DNA of 64,000 bases from positions 31,374 through 95,373 of the forward strand of contig NZ_JADQDD010000002.1 in the NCBI RefSeq assembly GCF_019263595.1, in the 5' to 3' direction. Below are positions 51,897 to 60,571 of the stretch, one piece after another. The stretch is from Pseudonocardia sp. KRD291. Lineage in GTDB: Bacteria > Actinomycetota > Actinomycetes > Mycobacteriales > Pseudonocardiaceae. A program made the position numbers and the translations under genes. Under the pieces are notes generated by a model. That model saw nothing but the letters and a program-made list of their open reading frames with translations. It was not told the origin of the DNA and searched no databases. Position 1 is the stretch's first letter. The number at the start of each line of letters is the position of its first letter.

Positions 51897-52703
51897 GTGC
51901 GTCTCGCGACCTTCCTGCCGCCCGGTACGACCGACGCGCCGTTCGCCGGCGACGTGCGGGACGACGAGATCGTGGCGTTCGACCGAGGCGTCGCGGTCGA
52001 GGATCTGATCGCCTCCGGTGAGCGCCCCACCCCGACCGGGGCCCGGTACCCGCTCGCCGAGGTGACCCTCTTGGCGCCCTACGTACCGCGGGCGGTGTTC
52101 GGCGTGGCGTTGAACTACGCCAAGCACATCGATGAGACCGCGTCGGCTCGACCGACCGACCCGATGGTGTTCCTGAAGGGCCCGGCCAGCGTGACCGCGC
52201 CCAGCGGTCCGGTCGTCCGCCCGCCGACCGTCGAACGGCTCGACTACGAGGGCGAGCTGGCCTGGCTGATCGGGCCGGACGGAGGCGTCGGCGGCTACGC
52301 GATCGCGAACGACGTGTCCGCCCGCGACATCCCGGACCGGATGATGACCGTGCACAAGGGCGGGGACACGTTCTGCCCGTGGGGCCCCTGGGTGACCACG
52401 GCCGACCACGTGCCGGACGCCTACGACCTGCGGGTGCGTACCTGGGTCGACGGGGAGCTCCGGCAGGACGCGAGCACCGCGGACATGATCTTCCGGGCGG
52501 ATCAGCTTCTCGCCCACATCGGCCGGACGATCATGCTGCGGCCCGGCGACATGATACTCAGCGGAACCCCGGACGGCGTCGCGCTGGGCTCCGACCCGCC
52601 CCGGTTCCTCGAACCCGGCCAGGTCGTCCGGATCGAGATCGAGGGCCTCGGCTCCATCGAACACGAGATCGTGGCCGCCGCGCCGGCCCTGGAGGAACGA
52701 TGA
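51897..52703 (+). CDS. Fumarylacetoacetate hydrolase-family protein
   Basis: A 268-residue FAH-family enzyme. FGVALNYAKHIDE, MVFLKGPASV, RLDYEGELAWLIG with the metal-binding acidic residues, IANDVSARDI, and SGTPDGVALG. The family cleaves C-C bonds in beta-diketones, decarboxylates or hydrates oxo acids. GTG 51897 two bases after the amidohydrolase stop; four-base overlap with the next gene. Confidence 0.9.
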   Translation: MRLATFLPPGTTDAPFAGDVRDDEIVAFDRGVAVEDLIASGERPTPTGARYPLAEVTLLAPYVPRAVFGVALNYAKHIDETASARPTDPMVFLKGPASVTAPSGPVVRPPTVERLDYEGELAWLIGPDGGVGGYAIANDVSARDIPDRMMTVHKGGDTFCPWGPWVTTADHVPDAYDLRVRTWVDGELRQDASTADMIFRADQLLAHIGRTIMLRPGDMILSGTPDGVALGSDPPRFLEPGQVVRIEIEGLGSIEHEIVAAAPALEER

Positions 52704-53794
52704 CGACCCTGGCCGAGTCACTGGCCGACGTCCGCCGCACCCGACTGTGGGACGGGCCCGTCGTCGACTGCGACGTCCATGCCCAGTTCGACGGGATGGC
52801 GGCGCTGTGGCCCTACCTCGAGCCCCTGTGGCAGGACTTCATCACCGAGCGCGGCTACTCCGGGCCGCCCAGCCTGACCACCGTGTACCCCGCCGGGGCG
52901 CCGAGTTCGGTCCGCCCGGAGTGGCGTGCGGACGGGGTCCGGGCCGCCTCCACCCTCGAGATGATGCGGACCCAGGCCCTCGACGCATGGAACGTCGAAC
53001 GTGCGGTCGTGAGCTGCTACGCAGGCGTGGACTCCTGCCGACACCCGGATCTCGCCGCCGCGCTGGCCCGCGCTGTCAACGACTGGCTCATCAGCGAGTG
53101 GCTCGACCGTGACGACCGGCTCCGCGCGTCCATGGTCGTCCCGATCCACACGGTGGCCGACGCCGCGCGCGAGATCGACCGGGTCGGTGGGCATCCCGGG
53201 TTCGTCCAGGTGCTGATGCCCGTCCGGGCACCGCAGCTCTACGGCCGTCGCAATTGGTACCCGCTGATGGAGGCCATCACGCGGCAGGACCTGGTGTTCG
53301 GCCTGCATTTCGGAGGCACCGGCGACGGCCCGCCCTCGCCGTGTGGATGGCCGTCCTGGTACATCGAGGAGTACGCGGCGGAGCAGCAGGTTTTCATGTC
53401 CCAGGTCGTCAGCATGGTCGTCGAGGGCACGTTCCAGCAGTTCCCGTCACTGCGGGTCGCGGTGCTCGAGGGCGGCTTCACCTGGCTGCCATCGCTGATG
53501 TGGCGGTTCGACAAGGAGTGGAAGGGACTGCGCCGCACGACCCCCTGGCTGGACGCGCCACCTTCCGAGCTGATCGCCAGGCATATGCGGTTCTCCACGG
53601 CCCCGCTGGACGCCGGGTCGCCCACTCAACTCGCCCGGCTCCTCGAGTGGACCGGCCCGGAGATCCTGATGTTCGCCAGCGACTACCCGCACCACCATGC
53701 GGACGACCCGGTTGCCCTGCTCGAGGCCCTGCCCGAGGACGCTCGCGCCGGCGTCATGGCCGGTAACGCCCGAGCCTTCTACCGGCTCGGCTGA
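52700..53794 (+). CDS. Amidohydrolase (ACMSD-like) family protein
   Basis: A 364-residue homologue of the gene at 50758: VVDCDVHAQF, GLHFGGTGDG, FASDYPHHHADDP. The start ATG overlaps the FAH gene stop (ATGA) behind GGAGGAACG. Two paralogues flanking an FAH gene suggest successive or alternative hydrolytic steps on one intermediate. Confidence 0.86.
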   Translation: MTTLAESLADVRRTRLWDGPVVDCDVHAQFDGMAALWPYLEPLWQDFITERGYSGPPSLTTVYPAGAPSSVRPEWRADGVRAASTLEMMRTQALDAWNVERAVVSCYAGVDSCRHPDLAAALARAVNDWLISEWLDRDDRLRASMVVPIHTVADAAREIDRVGGHPGFVQVLMPVRAPQLYGRRNWYPLMEAITRQDLVFGLHFGGTGDGPPSPCGWPSWYIEEYAAEQQVFMSQVVSMVVEGTFQQFPSLRVAVLEGGFTWLPSLMWRFDKEWKGLRRTTPWLDAPPSELIARHMRFSTAPLDAGSPTQLARLLEWTGPEILMFASDYPHHHADDPVALLEALPEDARAGVMAGNARAFYRLG

Positions 53795-53819
53795 CCACAC
53801 CGACCCCGGAGACACGCCG

Positions 53820-55049
53820 ATGCTGCTCAACACCGACGACTACCGCAAGGCCGCACGTCGGCGGCTCCCCCGCACCACCTTCGACGTCATCGACGGCGGA
53901 GCCGGCGACGAAGTGACGCTGCGCGCGAACAGGGACGCCTTCGACGACTTCGTCCTGCGCCCCCGCGCGCTCGCCGACGTCCGTACGCGGGACCTGAGCA
54001 CCACCGTGCTCGGGCAGCCGGTCTCGATGCCGATCCTGCTCGCCCCGTGCGGCTTCGCCCGGATGGCCCACCGCGACGCCGAACCGGCGGTCGCGCGAGC
54101 CGCGGCCGCCGCGGACACCGTCTACTCGCTATCGACGGTGTCGAGCTACCCGCTCGAGGACGTCGCGGCCTCGACCACCGGGGCGTTGTGGTTCCAGCTC
54201 TACCCTCCGGCCGACCGGGACGCCTGCGCGGCGCTGGTCGCACGTGCGTCCGTCGCCGGATACCGGGCGCTGGTCGTCACGATCGACGGAGCGACGTCGG
54301 GCCTGCGGGAGCGGGACAAGCGCAACCGGCTCACGATCCCGATCCGGGTGACCCCTCGCATGGTGGCCGAGGCCGCGTTGCGTCCACGGTGGGCACTCGA
54401 CTTCCTCCGCGGCGGCGTGGGACGCGGCTCGCACGGGGTCCTGACTCCCCGGAAGCCGGTGTCACTGACCCAGGTCGGGCGGGCGCTGGCCGCCACCGCC
54501 CGCCCCGTCACCCTGGACGAGCTGGCATTCATCCGCGACATCTGGCCGGGGCCGCTGGTCGTGAAGGGTGTCCTCCGGGGCGAGGAGTGCCGAATGCTGA
54601 GCGATCTCGGCGTCGACGCCGTCTCGGTCTCGAACCACGGCGGTCGCCAGCTGGACCGTGTCCCTGCCGCCGTCGACGCGCTTCCGGAGGTTGTCTCCGC
54701 GGTCGGCGACCGGATGGAGGTCTTCGTCGACGGTGGCTTCCGACGCGGTACCGACGTCGCCATCGCGCTCGCGCTGGGCGCCCGCGCAGTCATGATCGGG
54801 CGGCCTTATCTTCACGGGCTGAGCGTGGGAGGGCAGGACGGCGTCTCGCGCGTGCTAGAGATCATGCGCGCCGAGCTCGACCAGACGATGTGCCTGCTCG
54901 GAGCCACCCGGGTGAAGGACCTGGACTCCTCGGCCGTCGTCCGCCGTGACGAGTTGCACGGGCGGTTGCGACTCGACGACGTGCCGAGCATCCCTCGACG
55001 GCCGCCCGCCACGAGCGACACGGGCCGATCCGCTCGGGCCACACCGTGA
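53820..55049 (+). CDS. FMN-dependent alpha-hydroxy acid oxidase/dehydrogenase
   Basis: A 409-residue enzyme of the lactate/glycolate oxidase and mandelate dehydrogenase family. N-terminal DYRKAARRRLPRTTFDVIDG, LSTVSSYPLEDV, VVKGVLRGEEC (FMN lysine), SNHGGRQLDRVPA with the catalytic histidine and arginine, and FVDGGFRRGTD. It oxidises a 2-hydroxy acid to a 2-oxo acid. ATG 53820. The tail after residue 385 is low-complexity and unconserved. Confidence 0.9.
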   Translation: MLLNTDDYRKAARRRLPRTTFDVIDGGAGDEVTLRANRDAFDDFVLRPRALADVRTRDLSTTVLGQPVSMPILLAPCGFARMAHRDAEPAVARAAAAADTVYSLSTVSSYPLEDVAASTTGALWFQLYPPADRDACAALVARASVAGYRALVVTIDGATSGLRERDKRNRLTIPIRVTPRMVAEAALRPRWALDFLRGGVGRGSHGVLTPRKPVSLTQVGRALAATARPVTLDELAFIRDIWPGPLVVKGVLRGEECRMLSDLGVDAVSVSNHGGRQLDRVPAAVDALPEVVSAVGDRMEVFVDGGFRRGTDVAIALALGARAVMIGRPYLHGLSVGGQDGVSRVLEIMRAELDQTMCLLGATRVKDLDSSAVVRRDELHGRLRLDDVPSIPRRPPATSDTGRSARATP

Positions 55050-55105
55050 GACCCAGCACCGGGCAGCCCACTGCCGCCGCCGAGCTCTGAACCGGGAGAC
55101 CAGAC

Positions 55106-55861
55106 GTGTCTGAACGATTCACCCTGAGCACGCCGCGCAACGGCGTCACGCTGGTGACCATGGATCGCCCCGCGAAGCTCAACGCGATGGATCCGACCTT
55201 CTTCCGGGAGCTGGTCGAGGTCTGCGCGGAGCTCGATCGCGATCCCGATGTACGGGCCGCGGTGATCACCGGTGCCGGGCGTGCCTTCTCAGCAGGTGGT
55301 GACATCGACTCGTTCCACGACCTGGCCGGCGACACCCCGCGCATCCGGGCTCACCTACGGCTCGTCTTCGAAGCGTTCAGCGCCGTCGAGCGATGCGGGA
55401 TACCGGTGGTCGGGGCGGTGAACGGGATCGCGCACGGCGGCGGCACCGAACTCACCCTGGCCTGCGACGTCGCGCTCGCCGCACGGACGGCCACCTTCGC
55501 ATTCCGGGAGGCGACGATCGGCCTCACCCCGGGCTGGGGCATCGTGCGCGGCCCGGAGGTGATGGGCCGGCACTGGACCCGTCTGCTCGCCCTGACCGGA
55601 CGGATCGTCGACGCGGCCACCGCCGAACGGGCCGGGCTGGTGCAGGAGGTCGTGCCGGACGCCGAGCTGCTCGACCGGGCCCTGGACCTGGCCATGGAGA
55701 TGGCCGCGCTGCCGCCGCTGGCCGTGCAGGTGGGCAAGGCATTCGTCAACCGGGACACCGGTGCCGGGTTCGCCGAGTCGATCGAGGCCACCGCCCTGCT
55801 GTTCACCACACCCGAGCACCGCGACGCCGTCGCCGCGTTTCGCGCCGCCCGCGGACGGTGA
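55106..55861 (+). CDS. Enoyl-CoA hydratase/isomerase family protein
   Basis: A 251-residue crotonase with both catalytic glutamates at about 115 (GGGTELTLACD) and 135 (FREATIGL), and the oxyanion motif FSAGGDIDS. Hydrates trans-2-enoyl-CoA. GTG 55106 follows GGGAGACC. Last gene of the plus-strand block; a long hairpin follows 120 bases later. Confidence 0.92.
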   Translation: MSERFTLSTPRNGVTLVTMDRPAKLNAMDPTFFRELVEVCAELDRDPDVRAAVITGAGRAFSAGGDIDSFHDLAGDTPRIRAHLRLVFEAFSAVERCGIPVVGAVNGIAHGGGTELTLACDVALAARTATFAFREATIGLTPGWGIVRGPEVMGRHWTRLLALTGRIVDAATAERAGLVQEVVPDAELLDRALDLAMEMAALPPLAVQVGKAFVNRDTGAGFAESIEATALLFTTPEHRDAVAAFRAARGR

Positions 55862-56549
55862 GGCACGCCGCACACCGACGCACGAGCCACAGTGCAAGGG
55901 ACTTGGTGAACGCGGGTTTCGCACGACCGAATCGCCGGGCCTGCCTATCTCGATGCCTTCACCTCTCCCCCACGCCGCCCTGAGTCCCCCCGGTGTGTCC
56001 GGAGCGTCCGGACACACCCGGGGGGACTCAGATCGAGGGCTCCTCCCACGGGACGACGGTCCGGCCGGCTCGCTCGTGCGCTTCTTCCGATCCCGTTGCC
56101 AAGAACCCGCTTGTCCGGCGACCCCTGACGCTGCGATGTCCGTCATGATCGCTGGCGGGTCACGGACCCGACCCGATCCTGTCAGCCCACTTGCGGATCG
56201 ACCCAGCCGTGACCCACGCCCACACCGGCGCACTGCCGATTCGTCAAGACAGACATCGCCCTGCGGGCGCAGGGATGGAAGATCCCGCTGAACCTGCAGC
56301 CCGCGGCGTCGAACGGCTTCTGCGGTCCGAGGCTGCTTACCGGGCGCGACCCCCTCTGACCGCAGTCCAGCCACACACGCTGACAGGCCAGTCTTGGGGC
56401 CTGCAGCGGCGCTGACCGCTTCTGATCGACTGCCTACGTTGTGGTCGTACGGTCGGTATACAACGCTCTGACCAGCAGCTCCGTCGGCGAGATTTTCGGA
56501 CCGACCGAAGAGGTCACCGTTGTTGTCAAAGTTGTGTCAGAAGCAGACA
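55862..56549. other. Gene-free stretch between catabolic block and tRNA region
   Basis: About 690 bases. It contains the long hairpin at 55981-56030 and a stretch at 56200-56400 in which no frame has convincing coding character. It marks the boundary between accessory and housekeeping-like DNA. Confidence 0.5.
55981..56030. terminator. Very long hairpin, probable terminator
   Basis: Arms of 23 and 24 bases (TGAGTCCCCCCGG...GTCCGGA with TCCGGACACACCC...ACTCA) pair with a single one-base bulge around a three-base loop. No T tail. It lies 120 bases after the last gene of the plus-strand block and would stop transcription from either side. Confidence 0.65.
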
Positions 56550-56584
56550 AAACGCCCTTCCTCGAAGATCGAGAAAGGGCGTTT
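56550..56584 (-). terminator. Rho-independent terminator of tRNA-Val
   Basis: 16-bp stem with one mismatch (AAACGCCCTT...CTCGA) and a three-base loop; on the minus strand it is followed by TTTTGTCT. It begins 8 bases after the end of the tRNA gene. Confidence 0.85.
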
Positions 56585-56591
56585 GTGCTGG

Positions 56592-56663
56592 TGGGCGATA
56601 CTGGGATCGAACCAGTGACCTCTTCGGTGTGAACGAAGCGCTCTCCCCCTGAGCTAATCGCCC
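56592..56663 (-). tRNA. tRNA-Val (CAC)
   Basis: 72-base cloverleaf on the minus strand: acceptor GGGCGAT/ATCGCCC, D-arm TTAGCTCAGGGGGAGAGC, anticodon loop TTCACAC (CAC, valine GUG), T-arm CTGGTTCGATCCCAG. The CCA end is not encoded. Confidence 0.95.
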
Positions 56664-56686
56664 TCAGCGGTGTCTACGACCCTACA

Positions 56687-57112
56687 TCACCCGAAGATCG
56701 GGCTCTGCAACCAGGTCCACTGCTCCAGTCCCACCCATCCCGCGAGCAGGTAGAACGCGCCGAGTAGATACAGCGTGGCCACGACGATGAGCCCCGTGAG
56801 CCCGAGCACCAGCAGACGCACGATCATGCTCTGACGGCCGAGCCACGACGTCCACGCGTTGTACTTGCCGCGGGCGTAGCGCAGCACCCTGCGGGCCCAG
56901 GTGAACTCGCTGGCGAGGATGCCGAGGCCGGCGAAGACGATCAGCCAGCCGGGACCCGGGTACGGGATCGCGATGATCCCGGCGACGAGGACGATCGTCC
57001 CGACGACGCCGACCGCGATCCGGTAGGTGGACCGCATGGTCGGGTTGGCGTCGATCCGGGAGCGGAAGCCGCGCAGGCCACCACCTGCCCTGCGCACCTT
57101 CGTCTCGCCCAT
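56687..57112 (-). CDS. PGPGW-type small membrane protein (TIGR02611-like)
   Basis: A 141-residue protein with about three to four hydrophobic segments. The central PYPGPGWLIVFAGLGILASEF segment (positions about 49-69) contains the PGPGW motif that defines this actinobacterial family; the role is unknown. It follows the anti-sigma gene by two bases, so it is co-transcribed with the sigma/anti-sigma pair. Confidence 0.85.
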   Translation of the reverse strand: MGETKVRRAGGGLRGFRSRIDANPTMRSTYRIAVGVVGTIVLVAGIIAIPYPGPGWLIVFAGLGILASEFTWARRVLRYARGKYNAWTSWLGRQSMIVRLLVLGLTGLIVVATLYLLGAFYLLAGWVGLEQWTWLQSPIFG

Positions 57113-57114
57113 GC

Positions 57115-57963
57115 TCAGGTCTCCACCTGTCCCTTGGCCCGGATGTCGGTCGGGCTGGTCGGTGCCTGACGGCCCGGCTCGAGGGAGATTGCGTACGTGC
57201 CGAACGACCCGCCCGCGGCAGAGCGTACCGAAATCGGGCTGCCCGGAGACGGTGCCACGTCGAACGTTCCGATGGGCTGCGGTCCGGCGTCGTTCAGACC
57301 CCAGAGGACGTAGGTCTGGTCGTCGACCGAGTTCGGCGAGAGGCCGACACTGACCACGGTGGGCCGGCCGCCGTCGACCATCACGGCCGCGACCGGCTCG
57401 GCGTTCGGCGTGGCGGCGGGGGTCAGGAACGCGTGCGTGGTGCCCGGGCGGTCCATCTGGGCCACGGTCTCGAAGATGTTCTGCGCCTGGGCCAGGCTCG
57501 CGTCGCGCTCGGAGCGCATCTGCTGGGCGTAGCCGATCACGGCTCCCCCACCGGCCAGCACGGCGACCACGGCGACGGCCGCGACGAGCATCCGCCCACG
57601 ACGGCGCGACGACCCCGGACGTGCGGGCCGTCCGGCCGGCCGGTCCGGCTCGGGACCGCGTTGCTGCGAGGCACGACGACTGCGGGTCTCCGTCGCGTCG
57701 TCGTGTGCCTGCATCCGGGCGGGCTCGGCACGGGCGACGGCGGGACGCTCCTGCGGCGTCTGCGCCGCGAGATCCATGATCGACGCGCGCAGCCGCTTCG
57801 GCGGGTCGCGCTGCTCCACCGCGGTCGCGAGACCGGTGGTCACCTCGGCGACGTCGGCCGCGGTCCGTCGGCAGTCGGCGCACGAGTCGAGGTGCTCGAT
57901 CGCGGCCATCTCCTCGTCGGGCTCCAGCGAGTGCAGGGCCCACCCCACGATCTGTTCGGTCAT
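57115..57963 (-). CDS. Anti-sigma factor (RskA-like, zinc-binding)
   Basis: A 282-residue membrane anti-sigma factor. N-terminal zinc anti-sigma motif H24-x3-C28-x2-C31 (EHLDSCADC), a linker rich in R and P, a single membrane helix (MLVAAVAVVAVLAGGGAVIG, about residues 124-143) and an extracytoplasmic RskA-type domain to the end. It should hold the adjacent ECF sigma factor inactive. GTG 57996, overlapping the sigma stop as GTGA, is an alternative start giving 293 residues. Confidence 0.88.
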   Translation of the reverse strand: MTEQIVGWALHSLEPDEEMAAIEHLDSCADCRRTAADVAEVTTGLATAVEQRDPPKRLRASIMDLAAQTPQERPAVARAEPARMQAHDDATETRSRRASQQRGPEPDRPAGRPARPGSSRRRGRMLVAAVAVVAVLAGGGAVIGYAQQMRSERDASLAQAQNIFETVAQMDRPGTTHAFLTPAATPNAEPVAAVMVDGGRPTVVSVGLSPNSVDDQTYVLWGLNDAGPQPIGTFDVAPSPGSPISVRSAAGGSFGTYAISLEPGRQAPTSPTDIRAKGQVET

Positions 57964-57992
57964 CGCACAGGACCCCCTCTCCATCTCCTCGC

Positions 57993-58685
57993 TCACGACA
58001 ATCCCCCCGCGAGATCCCCGGCGAACTCCCCGACCAGTGGGCCGAGCAGGTTTCGTAGTCGTGCGACACCGGTGAACATGCGTGACTTCACCGTGCCCAG
58101 CGGAACCCCGGTCAGGGCCGCGACCTCGCGCTGCGTGTATCCCCCGTAGTAGGCCAGCGCGAGCACGTGCCGCTGCTCCGCGGGCAGCCGCCCCAGCGCG
58201 TCCCGCACCTGGCCGGCGACCAGCGAGCCGATCGCGTCCTCGTCGGCGCCGGGGCCCGGCGGGGCCGACCACTCCTCGCCGTCCTCGGACGCGGGGACGG
58301 TGCGGCGGCGGATGGCGCTCTCGCGGCGCACCGCGTCCACCGACTTGTGGTGCACGAGCGTCAGCAGCCAGGTGCCGAACTTGCCCTTGGCCGGGTCGAA
58401 CTTGCCCGGATCGCGCCAGAAGGCCAGGAAGGCCTCCTGTACGACGTCCTCGGCGAGACCGTCGTCGGCGCAGATGCGTCGTGCCAGGGAGTAGGCCGGA
58501 CGCCCGAACCGGTCGTACAGCTCACCCAGAGCGGTCGAGTCGCCGTCGACGATGCGTTGCGCCAGACGGGCGTCACCACTGTCGTCACGGCGGACGGTCG
58601 ACCGGCGCGCCACACCTTCACGGCCCTGCCCCTTGTCCGGCAGGTCCGGCGGTTCGGCTATGCCAGCCACCAGTGGGATCCTCAC
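57993..58685 (-). CDS. ECF sigma factor (SigK/RpoE-like)
   Basis: A 230-residue sigma-70 family protein. Region 2 is LYDRFGRPAYSLARRI to EDVVQEAFLAFWRDPGKFD; region 4 contains LPAEQRHVLALAYYGGYTQ and EVAALTGVPLGTVKSRM. It belongs with the RskA-type anti-sigma directly downstream. Start is uncertain: GTG 58685 has weak ribosome-site support, and the upstream frame is not conserved. Confidence 0.88.
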   Translation of the reverse strand: MRIPLVAGIAEPPDLPDKGQGREGVARRSTVRRDDSGDARLAQRIVDGDSTALGELYDRFGRPAYSLARRICADDGLAEDVVQEAFLAFWRDPGKFDPAKGKFGTWLLTLVHHKSVDAVRRESAIRRRTVPASEDGEEWSAPPGPGADEDAIGSLVAGQVRDALGRLPAEQRHVLALAYYGGYTQREVAALTGVPLGTVKSRMFTGVARLRNLLGPLVGEFAGDLAGGLS

Positions 58686-58800
58686 ATCTCGTCTTCGTCG
58701 GCGGGGCCCGTTCGGTTCAGCGTAGTCGTCCCGGGCGCGGGCGCTCACACTTGCGGACGTCGGCCGCCTCGTTCGGCCGCGTGGCCCACAGCTGTGAGTT

Positions 58801-58830
58801 ACACCCGTGTGACTCAGACGGGTGTCACAC
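58801..58830. promoter_or_regulatory. Nested inverted repeats upstream of ssgB
   Basis: ACACCCGT (58801-58808) pairs with ACGGGTGT (58818-58825); overlapping it, GTGTGAC (58807-58813) pairs with GTCACAC (58824-58830). The two dyads exclude each other. They lie 100 bases upstream of the SsgB-like gene and 120 bases upstream of the sigma factor gene. Confidence 0.4.
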
Positions 58831-58930
58831 AACCGTGATCCAGGTTGATGCACCTCCGACCCGTCACGCCCGGGGCCCCCGCTCGTTTTTCCGATCGACG
58901 CCCCCTGCACGCCCAGAAAGAGGATGACCG

Positions 58931-59359
58931 ATGCGCGACGAGTCCAAGACCATTCGTGCGACAGCGATGTTCGAGCTCATCGCGCCGGACGCTCCGGTCG
59001 TGCCCGTCAAGGTCGAGCTGTCGTACACCAGCCGGGACCCCTACGCCGTACAGGCGTCGTTCCGCACGGGACACGACACGACCGTCGACTGGGTCTTCGC
59101 CCGCGACCTTATCGCCGACGGGCTGGTGGACTCCGCCGGCAACGGCGACGTCCGGGTCCAGCCGATGTCGGAGGACCCGAGCCGGATCGAGCTCGAGCTC
59201 ACCTCCCCCTCGGGCCACGCCCTGTTCACCACGTCCGCCCAGACGCTCTCGGACTTCCTGGACCGGACCTTCGAGGCGGTTCCGCCGACGAGCGAGTACT
59301 CCTGGCTCGACTTCGACGCCGCCCTGTCCGACCTGTTGGACACGACCGCTCGCGACTGA
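58931..59359 (+). CDS. ssgB: SsgA-like protein, SsgB-type (sporulation/cell division)
   Basis: A 142-residue SALP-family protein. Conserved PVKVELSYTSRDPYAVQASF near the N-terminus, DWVFARDLIADGL and the C-terminal WLDFDAALSDLL. The length matches SsgB, which helps recruit FtsZ to sporulation septa in Streptomyces and occurs in morphologically complex actinobacteria. ATG 58931 after AAAGAGGATGACCG. Symbol given by resemblance to SsgB; another SALP is possible. Confidence 0.85.
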   Translation: MRDESKTIRATAMFELIAPDAPVVPVKVELSYTSRDPYAVQASFRTGHDTTVDWVFARDLIADGLVDSAGNGDVRVQPMSEDPSRIELELTSPSGHALFTTSAQTLSDFLDRTFEAVPPTSEYSWLDFDAALSDLLDTTARD

Positions 59360-59365
59360 CGAGCG

Positions 59366-59423
59366 GACCGCTGTCGGGCGGAGATGTCGATCTTCGCAGG
59401 TGGGAGAGCATCCGACAGCGGTC
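59366..59423 (+). terminator. Terminator hairpin after ssgB
   Basis: A perfect 12-bp stem (GACCGCTGTCGG at 59366-59377 and its complement at 59412-59423) with a 34-base loop, beginning 6 bases after the ssgB stop. Confidence 0.7.
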
Positions 59424-59435
59424 GAGGGGGGCCGG

Positions 59436-59464
59436 TTGCAGGCCCCCGGGGCGGCTACGCTAAT
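59436..59464 (+). promoter_or_regulatory. Candidate promoter of the tRNA cluster
   Basis: TTGCAG (59436-59441) and GCTAAT (59459-59464) with a 17-base spacer, 47 bases upstream of tRNA-Gly. Judged by eye only. Confidence 0.35.
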
Positions 59465-59511
59465 GTTCTCTCAACGCACCGGGGACATCGAGAACAACAT
59501 CCGGTGCACAC

Positions 59512-59583
59512 GCGGAAGTGGCGCAGTGGTAGCGCATCACCTTGCCAAGGTGAGGGTCGCGGGTTCGAATCCCGTCTTCCGCT
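59512..59583 (+). tRNA. tRNA-Gly (GCC)
   Basis: 72-base cloverleaf: acceptor GCGGAAG/CTTCCGC, anticodon loop TTGCCAA (GCC), T-arm CGGGTTCGAATCCCG. CCA not encoded. First of a three-tRNA cluster. Confidence 0.95.
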
Positions 59584-59662
59584 CGGAGGCTGAAAAGTCC
59601 GATCACGGTCGGTCCCGAGCCGGGCCTCCCGGTCTGGACTCCTCGCCCCAGGGTGAGGATCC

Positions 59663-59734
59663 GGCGGAGTGGCCGAGTGGCTTAGGCAAGGGCCTGCAAA
59701 GCCCTGTACGCGGGTTCGATTCCCGCCTCCGCCT
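59663..59734 (+). tRNA. tRNA-Cys (GCA)
   Basis: 72-base cloverleaf: acceptor GGCGGAG/CTCCGCC, anticodon loop CTGCAAA (GCA), T-arm CGGGTTCGATTCCCG. CCA not encoded. Confidence 0.95.
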
Positions 59735-59735
59735 C

Positions 59736-59807
<72 letters not shown>

Positions 59808-59817
59808 CCACCTCCTT

Positions 59818-59867
59818 GAACGCCCTGGTCACAGGACTCGCGCCGAGTCCATCCGGCCAGGGCGTTC
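59818..59867 (+). terminator. Terminator of the tRNA cluster
   Basis: GAACGCCCTGG (59818-59828) and its complement (59857-59867) form a perfect 11-bp stem; a second stem GGACT/AGTCC lies in the loop. Confidence 0.8.
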
Positions 59868-60021
59868 GTCGTCCCCGGGTCCACTCCCGGAGCATTTCCG
59901 GAGCGGTCGCGCAGACCGGAGCGGGTCGGCGGGAGTGCCCGGTTTCGCCGAGGAGTACACCGGCACCACGCTGCGGGAGAACCTCGGGCTCGGGGACTCC
60001 TGGCGAGATCGCCCACGGCTC

Positions 60022-60057
60022 GGGTCGAACCTGACCGGTTCTGTCAGGGTTCGACCC
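60022..60057. terminator. Hairpin upstream of the PPOX gene
   Basis: GGGTCGAACCTGA pairs with TCAGGGTTCGACCC with one bulged base, ending 14 bases before the start codon at 60072. It may end transcription from the left or influence translation of the following gene. Confidence 0.4.
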
Positions 60058-60071
60058 TAGCGTCTCGTGAC

Positions 60072-60563
60072 ATGGCCACCTGGGACGAGTTCACCACCGG
60101 CGCACCACGGATCTCGGAGATCTTCCGACGCCGCCACGCCGCCACCGGCAACCTCTGCATGCTCGGCACGCTGCGCGCCGACGGCTTCCCCCGGATCAGC
60201 CCGGTGGAGCCGCGGATGTTCGAGGGCGAGCTGTGGATCGTCGGCATGCCGGACACCCTCAAGTTCGCCGACCTCGGCCGGGACCCCCGGTTCACGCTGC
60301 ACACCGCCACCGTCGACACCCGGGTCTCCGAGGGAGACGCGAAGGTCTGGGGCGTCGTGGAGAACCGGCAGGACCTCGACCAGCACGAGCGCTTCGCCCA
60401 GGCCCTCTACGACGAGTCGGGCTTCGACCTGCGCGGACAGAGGTTCGACCCGTTCTACGCGGCGGACCTCCACGGCGGGTCCTCGGTCGAGGTCGGCGGC
60501 GAGCACCTGGACATCACGGTCTGGAGGGCCGGCGAGGCGGAGCGGGTCGTCCGCAAGCACTGA
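60072..60563 (+). CDS. Pyridoxamine 5'-phosphate oxidase-family (split barrel) protein
   Basis: A 163-residue FMN-binding split-barrel protein: [37 protein letters not shown] and [10 protein letters not shown] are typical strands and loops. Members bind FMN or F420 or act on small molecules; the PNPOx activity itself is not implied. No strong ribosome site; the start lies 14 bases after a hairpin. Convergent with the Cys-rich gene at 60572. Confidence 0.82.
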   Translation: MATWDEFTTGAPRISEIFRRRHAATGNLCMLGTLRADGFPRISPVEPRMFEGELWIVGMPDTLKFADLGRDPRFTLHTATVDTRVSEGDAKVWGVVENRQDLDQHERFAQALYDESGFDLRGQRFDPFYAADLHGGSSVEVGGEHLDITVWRAGEAERVVRKH

Positions 60564-60571
60564 CCCGCCCG

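Noticed and set aside
56187..56415. Possible small gene in the gap before tRNA-Val
   Set aside because: Neither strand shows a start with ribosome site or a recognisable motif.
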